From contig JBLHLW010000012.1 of NCBI GenBank assembly GCA_047621345.1, positions 1 through 64,000 of the forward strand: a stretch of 64,000 nucleotides of DNA. Reading direction: 5' to 3'. Shown here piece by piece: positions 18,359 through 27,029 of this stretch. This DNA comes from Actimicrobium sp047621345. GTDB lineage: Bacteria; Pseudomonadota; Gammaproteobacteria; Burkholderiales; Burkholderiaceae_D. The translations under genes were made by a program, and so were the position numbers. How positions within the stretch are numbered: the stretch's first letter is position 1; every line of letters begins with the position of its first letter. The notes below the pieces were generated by a model, which was given only the letters and a program-made list of their open reading frames with translations, had not been told where the DNA came from and did no database searches.

Positions 18359-18476
18359 GGTTGGGTGCAAGCTAATTGCGGTCGATTGGATTGTCCGGCA
18401 GAAATCTTCTTTGCCGGCGTATTGCACGGGACCCGGACGACGGTAAAATGGGCGCACTGTAACCGCAGGAGTTCCC

Positions 18477-19352
18477 ATGTCAGAAGCCCGTATCAAACAC
18501 GTCCAATGTCTCTCCCCGACCGGTCTGCACCGAATGGCCTACAAGGAATGGGGGGACCCACATAATCCGCGCGTGCTGGTGTGCGTGCACGGCGTTACGC
18601 GCGTGTCGGACGACTTTGATGCGATGGCGGCAGCACTAAGTGACACTTGGCGTGTCGTCTGTCCCGATATCGTTGGTCGCGGTCGCTCCGGTCGCTTGCT
18701 TGACCCTCGTAATTATCAGGTGCCGCAATACGTGGCTGATATCGTGACCCTGCTGGCGCGTCTGGATGCCGAAACGGTCGACTGGTTCGGCACCTCGATG
18801 GGCGGGCTGATTGGTCTTGGACTTGCCGGACTGCCTGGTAATCCGGTACATCGCCTGATTCTGAACGATATCGGTCCGACCCTGAACCCCACCGCGCTGG
18901 CGCGCATTGGCGACTACATTGGTCAGGACATGCGTTTTGCGAGTTTTGATGACGGTGCCAGTTACATCAAATCCATTTCGCTACCGTTCGGTCCGCATAG
19001 CGACGCCCAATGGCACAAGCTCGCCAGCGATGTGCTGCGACAGAATGCCGAGGGCCAGTGGGTCAGACATTACGATCTGGCGCTGGCCGTGCCGTTCCAG
19101 GCAGCGACTGACGAATCGACCCGCCAGGGCGAAGCGTCGCTCTGGCATGCGTACGATGCCGTGCGTTCTCCGACAATGCTGGTACGCGGTGCGCAATCGG
19201 ATTTGTTGTCGCACGCGACTGCGCAAGAAATGACGCAGCGCGGACCGAAAGCAAGGCTTGTTGAGCTAGACGGAATCGGTCATGCGCCGACCTTCGTACA
19301 GCCTGACCAGATTGCCCTGGCCAGAGAGTTTTTGCTTGGCCACCCGGCCTAA
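18477..19352 (+). CDS. Alpha/beta hydrolase
   Basis: This is a serine hydrolase of the alpha/beta fold, 291 residues. It has the HG oxyanion region (VCVHGV, about 36-41), the nucleophile elbow GTSMGG with Ser107, and a late catalytic His in GIGHAPTF (about 267-274). It resembles esterases and haloperoxidase-like enzymes, and the substrate is unknown. It lies 26 bases before the RidA gene and is probably in one transcript with it and relA. Confidence 0.85.
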   Translation: MSEARIKHVQCLSPTGLHRMAYKEWGDPHNPRVLVCVHGVTRVSDDFDAMAAALSDTWRVVCPDIVGRGRSGRLLDPRNYQVPQYVADIVTLLARLDAETVDWFGTSMGGLIGLGLAGLPGNPVHRLILNDIGPTLNPTALARIGDYIGQDMRFASFDDGASYIKSISLPFGPHSDAQWHKLASDVLRQNAEGQWVRHYDLALAVPFQAATDESTRQGEASLWHAYDAVRSPTMLVRGAQSDLLSHATAQEMTQRGPKARLVELDGIGHAPTFVQPDQIALAREFLLGHPA

Positions 19353-19378
19353 CCCCGCTTCAATAACCAATCGAAATC

Positions 19379-19729
19379 ATGACCATACAGCGCTTGCATG
19401 TTGGACCAACGTTGTCCGAAGTCGCGATCCATCGCGGTACCATTTATCTGGCAGGTCAGGTGGCTGAGGACACCACGCTCGACATGGCTGGCCAGACTCG
19501 CGAAGTGCTGGGGCACGTCGACCGGTTGCTGCAGGAAGCCGGCAGTGACCGCAGCCGCATTTTGATGTGCCAGATTTATTTGCCTGACCTGAGTGACTTT
19601 GACGTGATGAATGCGGTCTGGAACGACTGGGTGACACCGGGCCAGACGCCGCCGCGGGCGACCGTTCAAGCCGCTCTGGCTAATCCGGCGTGGTTAATTG
19701 AAGTAGTCGTGATCGCCGCACAAAAATAA
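19379..19729 (+). CDS. RidA family protein
   Basis: This 116-residue protein belongs to the RidA/YjgF/YER057c family, which hydrolyses reactive enamine/imine intermediates. Conserved features include GTIYLAGQVAED near 21-32 and a late PPRATVQAAL stretch (about 93-102) with the family arginine that binds the substrate carboxylate. It sits 14 bases before relA. Assignment to the family is firm, but the subfamily (archetypal RidA or Rid1-7) is not. Confidence 0.88.
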   Translation: MTIQRLHVGPTLSEVAIHRGTIYLAGQVAEDTTLDMAGQTREVLGHVDRLLQEAGSDRSRILMCQIYLPDLSDFDVMNAVWNDWVTPGQTPPRATVQAALANPAWLIEVVVIAAQK

Positions 19730-19743
19730 GGTAATCGAGTTCG

Positions 19744-22020
19744 ATGGTTTCTTCCCTGGCACTATCCGGCATGGCGCAGCGCGAACTGTCATCCGATCTC
19801 AATGAGGCCGATGCACAGCGCGTTGCCAACGTGCTCGCTTTTGTTGAACCGGTCTATACCGGCCGCCTTGTTGTGACGGGCCAGGATGCATTTGAATTTT
19901 CGCTCGGTGTTGCCACCACGCTGGCGTTGCTACAGACCGATGCGGACACGCGTATCGCGGCCTTGTTGTTCGAGTTACCGGTGCTCGATCCGCTGCTGGC
20001 TGCACAGATTGAAACCCGTTTTGGCAAAGAGGTTGCCGTTTTCGTCGAGGATGTGCGGCAAATGATGCGTCTGCATGAGTTGACTTTTGGCCAGCAGGAA
20101 ATCGGGCGTGGCAAGAACGCCGCCCAGCAGGCTGCTGCCCAGCTCGAAACCTTGCGCAAGATGCTGCTGGCAATGGCTTCCGACATGCGCGTCGTGCTGG
20201 TCCGGCTGGCGTCACGTACGACCACGCTGCGGTATTTTGCGGAGCAGCGTGTTGAGGATGACCGGACGTACCGTTATGCCCGCGAAACACTGGATCTGTA
20301 TGCGCCACTGGCGAACCGGCTCGGTGTCTGGCAACTCAAGTGGGAAATGGAAGACTTGTCGTTCCGGTTTTTGGAACCGACGGCTTATAAGCAGATTGCG
20401 CGGATGCTGGAAGAAAAGCGCGTTGGCCGCGAGACGTTCGTCGCTTCTGCCATTGTCCGGCTACAGTCTGAACTGGCTGCTGCCGGCATTGGCGCTGAAG
20501 TGTTTGGCCGCCCCAAGCATATTTATAGCATCTGGAACAAGATGCGCGGCAAGGCCATCGATTTTTCATCGCTGCATGACGTGCGCGCTTTTCGCGTGAT
20601 CGTCGACGATGTGAAGGCCTGTTACGCGGTGCTCGGCATCGTGCATGAGAATTGGGCGCCGGTACCGGAAGAGTTCGACGATTACATTGCGCGTCCCAAG
20701 CCCAATGGCTATCAGTCGCTGCATACGATCGTGATGGCGGAGGACGGTCGCCCGCTCGAAGTCCAGATTCGCACAAAAGAAATGCATTACTTCGCCGAGT
20801 ACGGCGTCGCGGCACACTGGCGCTACAAGGAAAGCGGCGGCTCCAATTTTTCAGCCCAGAAATACGATGAAAAAATCGCCTGGTTGCGGCAGTTATTGGC
20901 CTGGAAAAGCGATGTCGCCGACAGCGTGGTTGGCCATGATGATGAGGCGATGCGACGTGACTGGGTAGATAAACTCAAGTCGGCCACGCTGGATGACCGT
21001 ATCTATGTCCTCACGCCGCAGGCGCGGGTGATCGAATTACCCAGCGGTGCAACGCCGATCGACTTCGCCTATCACTTGCACAGCGATGTTGGCCATCGCT
21101 GTCGCGGTGCGCGTGTCGATGGCGCGATGGTGCCGCTCAACACGGCACTCAAGAATGGTCAGACGGTCGAGATCATTACCGCGCGCGGTGCCAGTGTCGC
21201 GCTCGGTGCGGCTGGGCCATCGCGTGACTGGCTTAGTCCCGGTTATGCGGTCAGTGCGCGAACGCGCGCCAAGGTTCGGGCCTGGTTCAATGCCATCGCG
21301 CAGGAAGAGACGCTCTCGAGTGGTCGTGGGCTAATCGAAAAAACGTTACAGCGCGAAGGCAAGACAGCGATCAACCTGGAAGAGTTGTCGCACAAGCTGG
21401 GCTTCCTGAAACCCGATGACCTGTATCTGGCCGTTGGCAAGGATCAGTTCAGCTTGCGCCATGTCGAGCAAGTCTTGCATGCCGACGAAGCTGGGAAGGC
21501 CGCCCAGAAAAATGCCACGCCCGACCATGTCGTTGTCCCCAAACGTGAGAGCGCATCGAGCGTCGTCAAAGGAGCCAAGACCGGTGTGCTAGTCGTCGGC
21601 ACCGATGGATTGTTAACCCAGTTAGCGAAATGCTGCAAGCCGGCACCACCTGATGCGATCGTCGGCTTTGTTACGCGCGGCAAAGGGATATCGATTCACC
21701 GTGTCGACTGCAAAAATTTCACCGAGATGCAGATTCAGACGCCCGAACGTGTAATCCAGACGAGTTGGGGCAATGCCGCCGCCGAAACGGTGTATCCCGT
21801 CGATATTTTTGTCATGGCGGGCGACCGGCAAGGTTTGCTGCGCGATATCTCCGAAGTCTTCCTGCGCGAAAAAATCAATGTGGTTGGGGTCAGTACACAA
21901 AGTGCAAAGGGACACGCACGCATGGCCTTCACTGCCGAAATCGCCTCGACGGCGCAACTGATGAAGGCCTTGTCAGTGATCCGTGAGGTGGATGGCGTGA
22001 TGGAAGTGCGGCGCGCCTGA
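19744..22020 (+). CDS. relA: GTP pyrophosphokinase, RelA type
   Basis: This is the ribosome-associated (p)ppGpp synthetase of the stringent response, 758 residues. The N-terminal HD-hydrolase region is degenerate: the expected HD dyad is replaced by FELPVLDP at about 80-87. The synthetase domain is intact and carries the RelA-type ExDD motif E310-F-D312-D313 followed by YIARPKPNGYQS. A TGS domain lies at about 420-480 and an ACT-like domain covers the last 80 residues. The acidic motif and lost HD dyad mark it as synthesis-only RelA rather than bifunctional SpoT. Confidence 0.92.
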   Translation: MVSSLALSGMAQRELSSDLNEADAQRVANVLAFVEPVYTGRLVVTGQDAFEFSLGVATTLALLQTDADTRIAALLFELPVLDPLLAAQIETRFGKEVAVFVEDVRQMMRLHELTFGQQEIGRGKNAAQQAAAQLETLRKMLLAMASDMRVVLVRLASRTTTLRYFAEQRVEDDRTYRYARETLDLYAPLANRLGVWQLKWEMEDLSFRFLEPTAYKQIARMLEEKRVGRETFVASAIVRLQSELAAAGIGAEVFGRPKHIYSIWNKMRGKAIDFSSLHDVRAFRVIVDDVKACYAVLGIVHENWAPVPEEFDDYIARPKPNGYQSLHTIVMAEDGRPLEVQIRTKEMHYFAEYGVAAHWRYKESGGSNFSAQKYDEKIAWLRQLLAWKSDVADSVVGHDDEAMRRDWVDKLKSATLDDRIYVLTPQARVIELPSGATPIDFAYHLHSDVGHRCRGARVDGAMVPLNTALKNGQTVEIITARGASVALGAAGPSRDWLSPGYAVSARTRAKVRAWFNAIAQEETLSSGRGLIEKTLQREGKTAINLEELSHKLGFLKPDDLYLAVGKDQFSLRHVEQVLHADEAGKAAQKNATPDHVVVPKRESASSVVKGAKTGVLVVGTDGLLTQLAKCCKPAPPDAIVGFVTRGKGISIHRVDCKNFTEMQIQTPERVIQTSWGNAAAETVYPVDIFVMAGDRQGLLRDISEVFLREKINVVGVSTQSAKGHARMAFTAEIASTAQLMKALSVIREVDGVMEVRRA

Positions 22021-22033
22021 GTCAGCCAACAGA

Positions 22034-22050
22034 ACAGGCTCAAAGCCTGT
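22034..22050 (+). terminator. Hairpin after relA
   Basis: A 7-bp stem ACAGGCT/AGCCTGT (22034-22040 and 22044-22050) with a CAA loop starts 13 bases after the relA stop. No T-run follows, so it is at best part of a factor-dependent or weak terminator. Confidence 0.35.
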
Positions 22051-22094
22051 CCCGGGATAAAATCTACCCTATTCGCAGTATCTGGAAAAACAGA

Positions 22095-22124
22095 CTGGCA
22101 AAACAGGAAATACTTGGCTATACT
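22095..22124 (+). promoter_or_regulatory. Candidate sigma-70 promoter of tRNA-Val
   Basis: CTGGCA (22095-22100) and TATACT (22119-22124) are separated by 18 bases and lie just upstream of the tRNA 5' end at 22136. The -10 match is strong and the -35 match is moderate. Confidence 0.6.
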
Positions 22125-22135
22125 TTGGCCTCTTC

Positions 22136-22212
22136 AGGCGCGTAGCTCAGCTGGTTAGAGCACTACCTTGACATGGTAGGGGTCGTTGGTTCGAGTCCAA
22201 TCGTGCCTACCA
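22136..22212 (+). tRNA. tRNA-Val (anticodon GAC)
   Basis: A full cloverleaf is readable. The acceptor arm AGGCGCG pairs with CGTGCCT (one G-U). The D arm is GCTC/GAGC and the anticodon arm is CTACC/GGTAG with loop TTGACAT, anticodon GAC. The T arm carries GGTTCGAGTCC, and an A discriminator precedes an encoded CCA. Total length is 77 bases. It decodes GUC/GUU valine codons. Confidence 0.96.
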
Positions 22213-22294
22213 AATTCGTTGCTACCGACTTCTGGCAAAGCCAGTGGTCGTCGAAGTTAGACTTATTTGGCATATCTGAAGGTTGTATCGGCTC

Positions 22295-22323
22295 AATGGA
22301 AGCGCAGTCTGGCTTCCATTTTT
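22295..22323 (+). terminator. Rho-independent terminator downstream of tRNA-Val
   Basis: A 9-bp perfect stem AATGGAAGC/GCTTCCATT (22295-22303 and 22312-22320) with an 8-base loop runs into five T residues. It probably ends the tRNA transcript. Confidence 0.75.
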
Positions 22324-22681
22324 GCTGTCTGGCGTTCTTGTTACCCACCATCCCTTCTTCGTTATCCTCTTTCATTTCTTTCAACGCTGCGACGGTTATC
22401 TCGTCAGTATGGTGCCGCTGCGCTTGTCTTCCTGATCTCTTGGTGCATGACTTTTTACAGCGTAGATAGTCACCACAAGTTGCCTTAAATTATTGCTATG
22501 AAGTTAATTTAAACTCCAGTAGCCTCGATCCGCCCAGTCCCGACCATTACTCGGGAGGAGCAACCCTCCCAGCACGACGCCTTCATTATCGAAGAGCATG
22601 TCGTGTTCCTTCGATGCTGATGAAGATTCATCAGCACACCATTGAGACCACCGGCGTTCATCGCCAATTGGGAGTGTGACT
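22324..22681. other. Intergenic stretch before the AGCS symporter
   Basis: I see no gene here. Short open frames do not resemble proteins. I looked for a glycine riboswitch, which often precedes this transporter family, and did not see its tandem aptamer pattern. The last 15 bases contain GGGAG, used as ribosome-binding site for the next gene. Confidence 0.5.
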
Positions 22682-24241
22682 ATGCGACACCTGAAATTTC
22701 TCCCGATCGCATTTGCTTTCGCCCTGTTATCCAGATCTGCTTTTGCGCAGGATGTCGTCACCATCGATACACGCATCAATGCTGCTTTCGCTTCTTCGAC
22801 GGGCTGGTTCGTCAACCTGATCTTTGCACCATTGCCTGGCACAACGTTTCCTTGGATCGTACTCTGGCTGGTTTCTGCCGCGCTGATATTCACGTTGTAT
22901 TTCAAATTCATTCAGGTTCGGGCTTTCCGTCATGCAATCGAGCTCGTCAGAGGCGATTATTCAAGTCCTAAGGATAAGGGTGAAGTCAGTCATTTTCAGG
23001 CGCTTGCAACGGCGTTGTCCGGTACTGTTGGCCTGGGCAATATTGCCGGAGTAGCTGTGGCTGTTGGTATCGGTGGACCGGGGGCAACTTTCTGGATGAT
23101 CCTCGCCGGCTTGCTCGGCATGGCGACCAAGTTCACTGAATGTACGCTGGGCGTGAAGTATCGCAATGAGTATCCGGACGGTTCGGTCTCTGGTGGACCG
23201 ATGTACTACATGTCAAAAGGTTTTCGCGAGCGCGGTTTGCCGGGTGGTCGATTTATGGCGGTTCTGTTCTCGTTGTTTTGTCTCGGTGGCGCGCTTGGTG
23301 GTGGCAACATGTTCCAGTCCAATCAGGCACATGCTCAGTTAGTCAATATTACCGGCGGTGCAAACAGTGTGTTATCCGGACATGGCTGGATAACCGGGTT
23401 GATTCTTGCCGTCATCGTCTTTGCCGTCATCGTCGGTGGTATCAAGTCGATCGTCACAGTCACTGAAAAAATCGTCCCGTTAATGGCCTTGTTGTATGTC
23501 GGTGCCGCACTGATCGTCATTCTCGTTAATTACGATCGGGTTGGCTGGGCGTTCGGGCAGATATTTAACGGTGCATTCACCGGGCTAGGCGTGGCTGGCG
23601 GTTTCGTCGGTGCCTTGATTCAGGGTTTCCGGCGCGCTGCTTTTTCGAATGAAGCCGGAGTCGGTTCTGCCGCGATTGCGCATTCTGCGGTACGCACCAA
23701 CGAGCCGGTTACCGAGGGTATCGTCTCGCTGCTCGAACCATTTATCGATACGGTCGTGATCTGTACGATGACGGCGCTGGTGATTGTGATTTCTGGTGTG
23801 TTGACGGTTGACCCGGTAACAGGTCTTTATCTGGTCACCGATGGGAAAATCGTCACGTCCGGAGGCGCCTCTGGGGTCGAGCTGACTTCAATGGCCTTCG
23901 CTCAGGGACTCAGCTGGTTTCCATATGTTCTGGCTGCTGCTGTGCTGATGTTCGCATTATCGACAATGATTTCGTGGTCGTATTACGGACTCAAGGCTTG
24001 GACGTATTTGGTTGGCGAGGGTAAAAAACGGGAACTGGTGTTCAAGCTGGTTTTTTGCGTCTTCGTGGTTATTGGTGCTGCTGCGCAGTTAGGCTCGGTC
24101 ATCGACTTTTCGGACGCAATGATTTTTGCGATGGCGGTGGTTAATATAGCTGCGTTGTATTGCCTGATGCCTGTAGTCAAGCGCGAGGCAGCATCGTATT
24201 TTGCACGCCTGCAAGCAGGTGAAATCAAGAAACTTAGCTAA
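22682..24241 (+). CDS. Sodium:alanine/glycine symporter, AGCS family
   Basis: This is an inner-membrane Na+-coupled amino acid transporter of the AGCS family (AlsT/DagA-like). The product has 519 residues and about 10-11 membrane helices, with conserved GTVGLGNIAGVAVAVGIGGP (about 116-135) and FSNEAGVGSAAIAHS (about 320-334). I preferred ATG 22682, which is 7 bases after GGAG, over GTG 22676. The first 23 residues look like a cleavable signal peptide (ending AFAQD) ahead of the usual first helix. Substrate (Ala, Gly) is inferred from family. Confidence 0.9.
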   Translation: MRHLKFLPIAFAFALLSRSAFAQDVVTIDTRINAAFASSTGWFVNLIFAPLPGTTFPWIVLWLVSAALIFTLYFKFIQVRAFRHAIELVRGDYSSPKDKGEVSHFQALATALSGTVGLGNIAGVAVAVGIGGPGATFWMILAGLLGMATKFTECTLGVKYRNEYPDGSVSGGPMYYMSKGFRERGLPGGRFMAVLFSLFCLGGALGGGNMFQSNQAHAQLVNITGGANSVLSGHGWITGLILAVIVFAVIVGGIKSIVTVTEKIVPLMALLYVGAALIVILVNYDRVGWAFGQIFNGAFTGLGVAGGFVGALIQGFRRAAFSNEAGVGSAAIAHSAVRTNEPVTEGIVSLLEPFIDTVVICTMTALVIVISGVLTVDPVTGLYLVTDGKIVTSGGASGVELTSMAFAQGLSWFPYVLAAAVLMFALSTMISWSYYGLKAWTYLVGEGKKRELVFKLVFCVFVVIGAAAQLGSVIDFSDAMIFAMAVVNIAALYCLMPVVKREAASYFARLQAGEIKKLS

Positions 24242-24260
24242 CCAACCCAGCAAAATAAAC

Positions 24261-24296
24261 TCTCCGGAAAGTTTCAGCAATGGTTCCTTCCGGAGA
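24261..24296. terminator. Inverted repeat between convergent genes
   Basis: A 9-bp stem TCTCCGGAA/TTCCGGAGA (24261-24269 and 24288-24296) lies between the symporter and the convergent small HTH gene. No long T-run is present on either side, so a bidirectional weak terminator is the best guess. Confidence 0.45.
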
Positions 24297-24303
24297 CTGC
24301 CGC

Positions 24304-24594
24304 TTATTCCGCTTTTGGCTTGAATTGCTCCGGACTAATCCGGTGTTTTTCACGCCGGTCTCCCATCAGATTACGTAGTTCCCGGATGCTTAGATCGCTG
24401 ATTTCATGCATGCGTATGAGCATTGATGCGCCCACCGGCAGACGGCGATGGCGGATCTTGCTGATAACTGGTGGAGCGACGCCAAGTTCGCGGGACAGTC
24501 CAGCGTCATTCTTGCTATGCATTTTTTCGATCAGAAAGTCCAGCAGGCGATTTGGATCGTAGTCGACGTTGTCCAGTGTACTGATATCGGTCAT
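24304..24594 (-). CDS. Small XRE-like helix-turn-helix protein
   Basis: This 96-residue protein has a probable HTH at about 28-65: AGLSRELGVAPPVISKIRHR reads as two helices with a turn, followed by LPVGASMLIRMHEI. The C-terminus is basic and polar. A strong ribosome-binding site (GAGGAG) precedes ATG 24594. It is probably a DNA-binding regulator with unknown targets, and the only domain seen is the HTH. Confidence 0.65.
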   Translation of the reverse strand: MTDISTLDNVDYDPNRLLDFLIEKMHSKNDAGLSRELGVAPPVISKIRHRRLPVGASMLIRMHEISDLSIRELRNLMGDRREKHRISPEQFKPKAE

Positions 24595-25147
24595 TGATTT
24601 CTCCTCGGGGCAGTCTCTTCGTTGTAGGGTAGCGCTGGCGGCGATACGGTTTGCTAAGTCGTTACTTTACGTGATTTTCAAGCACTCTTGACGGAGTTAC
24701 ATCTTTTTTGCTATTTGTAGAGGGTACTGCTAGTCAAAAACTACAGTGAAGCAATCGATTTTTTTGTTCGCAAGCGCGTCGTTGCCGCTGTGCGCTGCTG
24801 CAACTTGACGGATAGTGAAGGAATAGAGTGCATGCATCGCAGGCCTGCCTGGGAGGTGAAAAAAAGGCCCGCGGTGAAGCGGGCCCAAACCCATTTGGAG
24901 AGGTGTTACAGATGAAGCAAGTTCAATATACCGCTAGTTTGAATTAATTGTAACTAAAAGTTTTTATAAAACAACTAACGTTCATTTTTGACCACGTCTT
25001 GAAGCCAATCACCAATTAGGGAGTTGCGGGAGGTACAGAAACGAAGTGCAGAAACTACTCCGCCGGGGGTATGGCGATCTGAACACCGTGTCTGATATGA
25101 AGGCCCAGCCAGCGGCGGAGACCGCGATGGCCTTGCTGATGGGGATG
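24595..25147. other. Long intergenic region with a minus-strand hairpin
   Basis: There is no recognisable gene in about 550 bases. It holds a strong minus-strand terminator at 24859-24885. It also has an 11-codon frame (ATG 24912, MKQVQYTASLN) preceded by GGAGAGGTG, and AT-rich DNA at 24940-24990. A short untranslated RNA read on the minus strand and ending at the hairpin is possible but unproven. Confidence 0.4.
24859..24885 (-). terminator. Intrinsic terminator, minus strand
   Basis: On the minus strand a 7-bp stem GGCCCGC/GCGGGCC (24885-24879 and 24872-24866) is followed by seven T residues. The nearest minus-strand gene upstream ends at 25148, about 260 bases away. It therefore ends either a long 3' tail of that gene or a separate small transcript. 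Confidence 0.75.
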
Positions 25148-25618
25148 TCAGCTTGTGATGTCGGGTGCTGAAGTCCCAGACGGTTTTTCGGCTGATTGGT
25201 TTGATGATGCAAGTGTTTCGGTGTCAGCGGCTACCTTGCTTTGCTGCTGTCGTGCGATTTTCAGGATGGCGTTACGGATGACGGTTTGCACGGTCATCGG
25301 ATTGAACGGTTTGACGATGAATCCATGGACACCACGTTGCGCGGCTCCCTGAACGATAGACGGCTCCATGTTGCCGGACACCAAAAAAATCAATGCCTTT
25401 GGCAACCTTTCACGCAGTAAATCGAGTATGCCGAAGCCCTGCTCGGAGGCAGCACCAATATCCACGCAGACGATTTGTGGTGCCAGTTTAATCGTGCGCG
25501 CCAGACCTGCATCGCTAATGTTCGAGTCACCGATCACGTCATGGCCGCCCGCGACCAGCAACGTCGATAATAAATTGCGTGTGATTGAATTGGCATCAAT
25601 GATTACCACTTTCAGCAT
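25148..25618 (-). CDS. Single-domain response regulator (CheY-like receiver)
   Basis: This is a stand-alone receiver protein of 156 residues. The REC domain covers about 1-120 with D8, phospho-acceptor D53 (IVCVDIG), Ser81 and Lys103 (VKPF). The usual acidic pair is reduced to D8-A9. The last 35 residues are a polar Ser/Ala/Thr tail with no output domain. I chose ATG 25618 after AAGGAA (MLKVVIID). No cognate kinase is adjacent, so its partner is unknown. Confidence 0.82.
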   Translation of the reverse strand: MLKVVIIDANSITRNLLSTLLVAGGHDVIGDSNISDAGLARTIKLAPQIVCVDIGAASEQGFGILDLLRERLPKALIFLVSGNMEPSIVQGAAQRGVHGFIVKPFNPMTVQTVIRNAILKIARQQQSKVAADTETLASSNQSAEKPSGTSAPDITS

Positions 25619-25785
25619 CGACGGATTCCTTTTCTTGTGGTGGTTGGTAGGAGATGTTGGGCAAACCAAAGTCTCACATAAAGAACGCGCGCTGGCAATG
25701 TGACGGTCTATAACGTCTTGCGGTACTGTTCGTTCCTGACAAAATTTTATCGATCTCTATTTCGCTACTACAAGGAGTTTTTCCT

Positions 25786-26931
25786 ATGCCTGACTTCCTG
25801 AATCGACGCATGTCATTGCGTTTGCTGACGCTGGCTGCAGCCATGTCACTACTTGGCTGTAGTCCGAAAAGCGAGACCGGCACGGTGACCGCGACGGCCC
25901 CCGCAGTCGCGCCGGCCCCAGCCAAAAATGGTCCACTGAAAATTGGCTTCGTGTATGTCGGTCCGGTGGGTGACGCTGGCTGGACATTTGCGCATGATCT
26001 GGGCCGCAAGGCAATTGAGAAAGAATTTGGCGACAAGGTAACAACGACCTTTGTCGAAAATGTCGCCGAAGGGGCAGATTCAGAGCGCGTGTTTCGCGAC
26101 TTGGCCGCTCAGGGCAACACGCTCATTTTTGGGACGACGTTCGGCTACATGGAGCCGATGCTGAAGGTCGCCAAGGATTTTCCTGCCGTGAGCTTTCAGC
26201 ACGCGACCGGTTACAAGACGACCACGAACATGGGTGTCTATGACGCGCATACCTACGAAGGTGCTTACCTCGCTGGCGTGGTGGCTGGCAAGATGACAAA
26301 GTCGGGCAAGCTCGGCGTTGTCGCCTCGATTCCGATCCCGGAAGTCATTCGCAACATCAATGCATTTACGCTCGGTGCGCAAAGCAGTAATCCGGCGATT
26401 ACCACCCGTGTGGTGTGGATCAACAAATGGTTTGATCCCGGCAAGGAGCGCGAAGGCGCGCTGGCATTGATCGGGCAGGGCGTCGACGTGCTGATCCAGA
26501 ACACCGATTCGCCGGCCACCGTGCAAGCCGCCGAAGAGAAAGGCGTCTATGCATTCGGCTGGGATTCAGACATGTCGAAAGTCGGTCCGAAAGCGCACCT
26601 CGCCTCGGCAGCGATTGACTGGGCACCGTATTACACGAAGGTAGTGCGCGAGGCGCTTGCTGGCCCCGTCCAGAGTGCGGATAGCTGGTGGGGTGTGAAG
26701 GAAGGCGCGATCGTCATGGCCAGCATCAATCCGGCGCTACCGGCCGACGTCCGAACACTGCTGGATCAAAAGACTGCGGCCATCAGTGACGGCACGCTGA
26801 CACCTTTTCAGGGGCCGATTGTTGACCAGGCTGGCAAAGAAGTGGTCGCTGCTGGTCAAACGATGTCGATCAAAGACATGAAGGGATTGAGCTATTACGT
26901 TAAAGGCGTCGACGGTTCTATCCCGAAATAA
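25786..26931 (+). CDS. BMP family substrate-binding lipoprotein
   Basis: This is a periplasmic binding lipoprotein of the basic-membrane-protein (PnrA/Med) family, which binds purine nucleosides in characterised members. The 381-residue protein starts at ATG 25786 after CAAGGAG. Its N-terminal signal ends in a lipobox (SLLGC, Cys25), followed by an Ala/Pro linker and the KIGFVYVGPVGDAGW family start. No permease or ATPase genes are adjacent. A neighbouring adenosine deaminase gene supports a nucleoside-related role, but this is inference. Confidence 0.86.
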   Translation: MPDFLNRRMSLRLLTLAAAMSLLGCSPKSETGTVTATAPAVAPAPAKNGPLKIGFVYVGPVGDAGWTFAHDLGRKAIEKEFGDKVTTTFVENVAEGADSERVFRDLAAQGNTLIFGTTFGYMEPMLKVAKDFPAVSFQHATGYKTTTNMGVYDAHTYEGAYLAGVVAGKMTKSGKLGVVASIPIPEVIRNINAFTLGAQSSNPAITTRVVWINKWFDPGKEREGALALIGQGVDVLIQNTDSPATVQAAEEKGVYAFGWDSDMSKVGPKAHLASAAIDWAPYYTKVVREALAGPVQSADSWWGVKEGAIVMASINPALPADVRTLLDQKTAAISDGTLTPFQGPIVDQAGKEVVAAGQTMSIKDMKGLSYYVKGVDGSIPK

Positions 26932-26954
26932 GCATTGAGGCGCCATTTAAAAAT

Positions 26955-26985
26955 CCGCTGGCCGATGGTGCTGGCGGTTTTTTTT
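26955..26985 (+). terminator. Rho-independent terminator after the BMP lipoprotein gene
   Basis: A GC-rich stem with arms starting CCGC and ending GCGG (26955-26977, with internal G-U pairs) is followed by eight T residues at 26978-26985. It separates the BMP gene from the adenosine deaminase gene. Confidence 0.8.
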
Positions 26986-27029
26986 GGGCGATTCCTTTAT
27001 CATGGTCAGTTACTCTCAAGGATTTCCGC

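Noticed and set aside
19744..22020. Bifunctional SpoT assignment
   Set aside because: The HD hydrolase dyad is lost and the synthetase has the acidic ExDD motif, which fits RelA.
22324..22681. Glycine riboswitch before the AGCS symporter
   Set aside because: The tandem aptamer pattern with its conserved GGAGAG-type segments is not visible.
24912..24947. 11-codon frame MKQVQYTASLN with a good ribosome-binding site
   Set aside because: Too short to support as a gene without conservation; noted only within the intergenic description.
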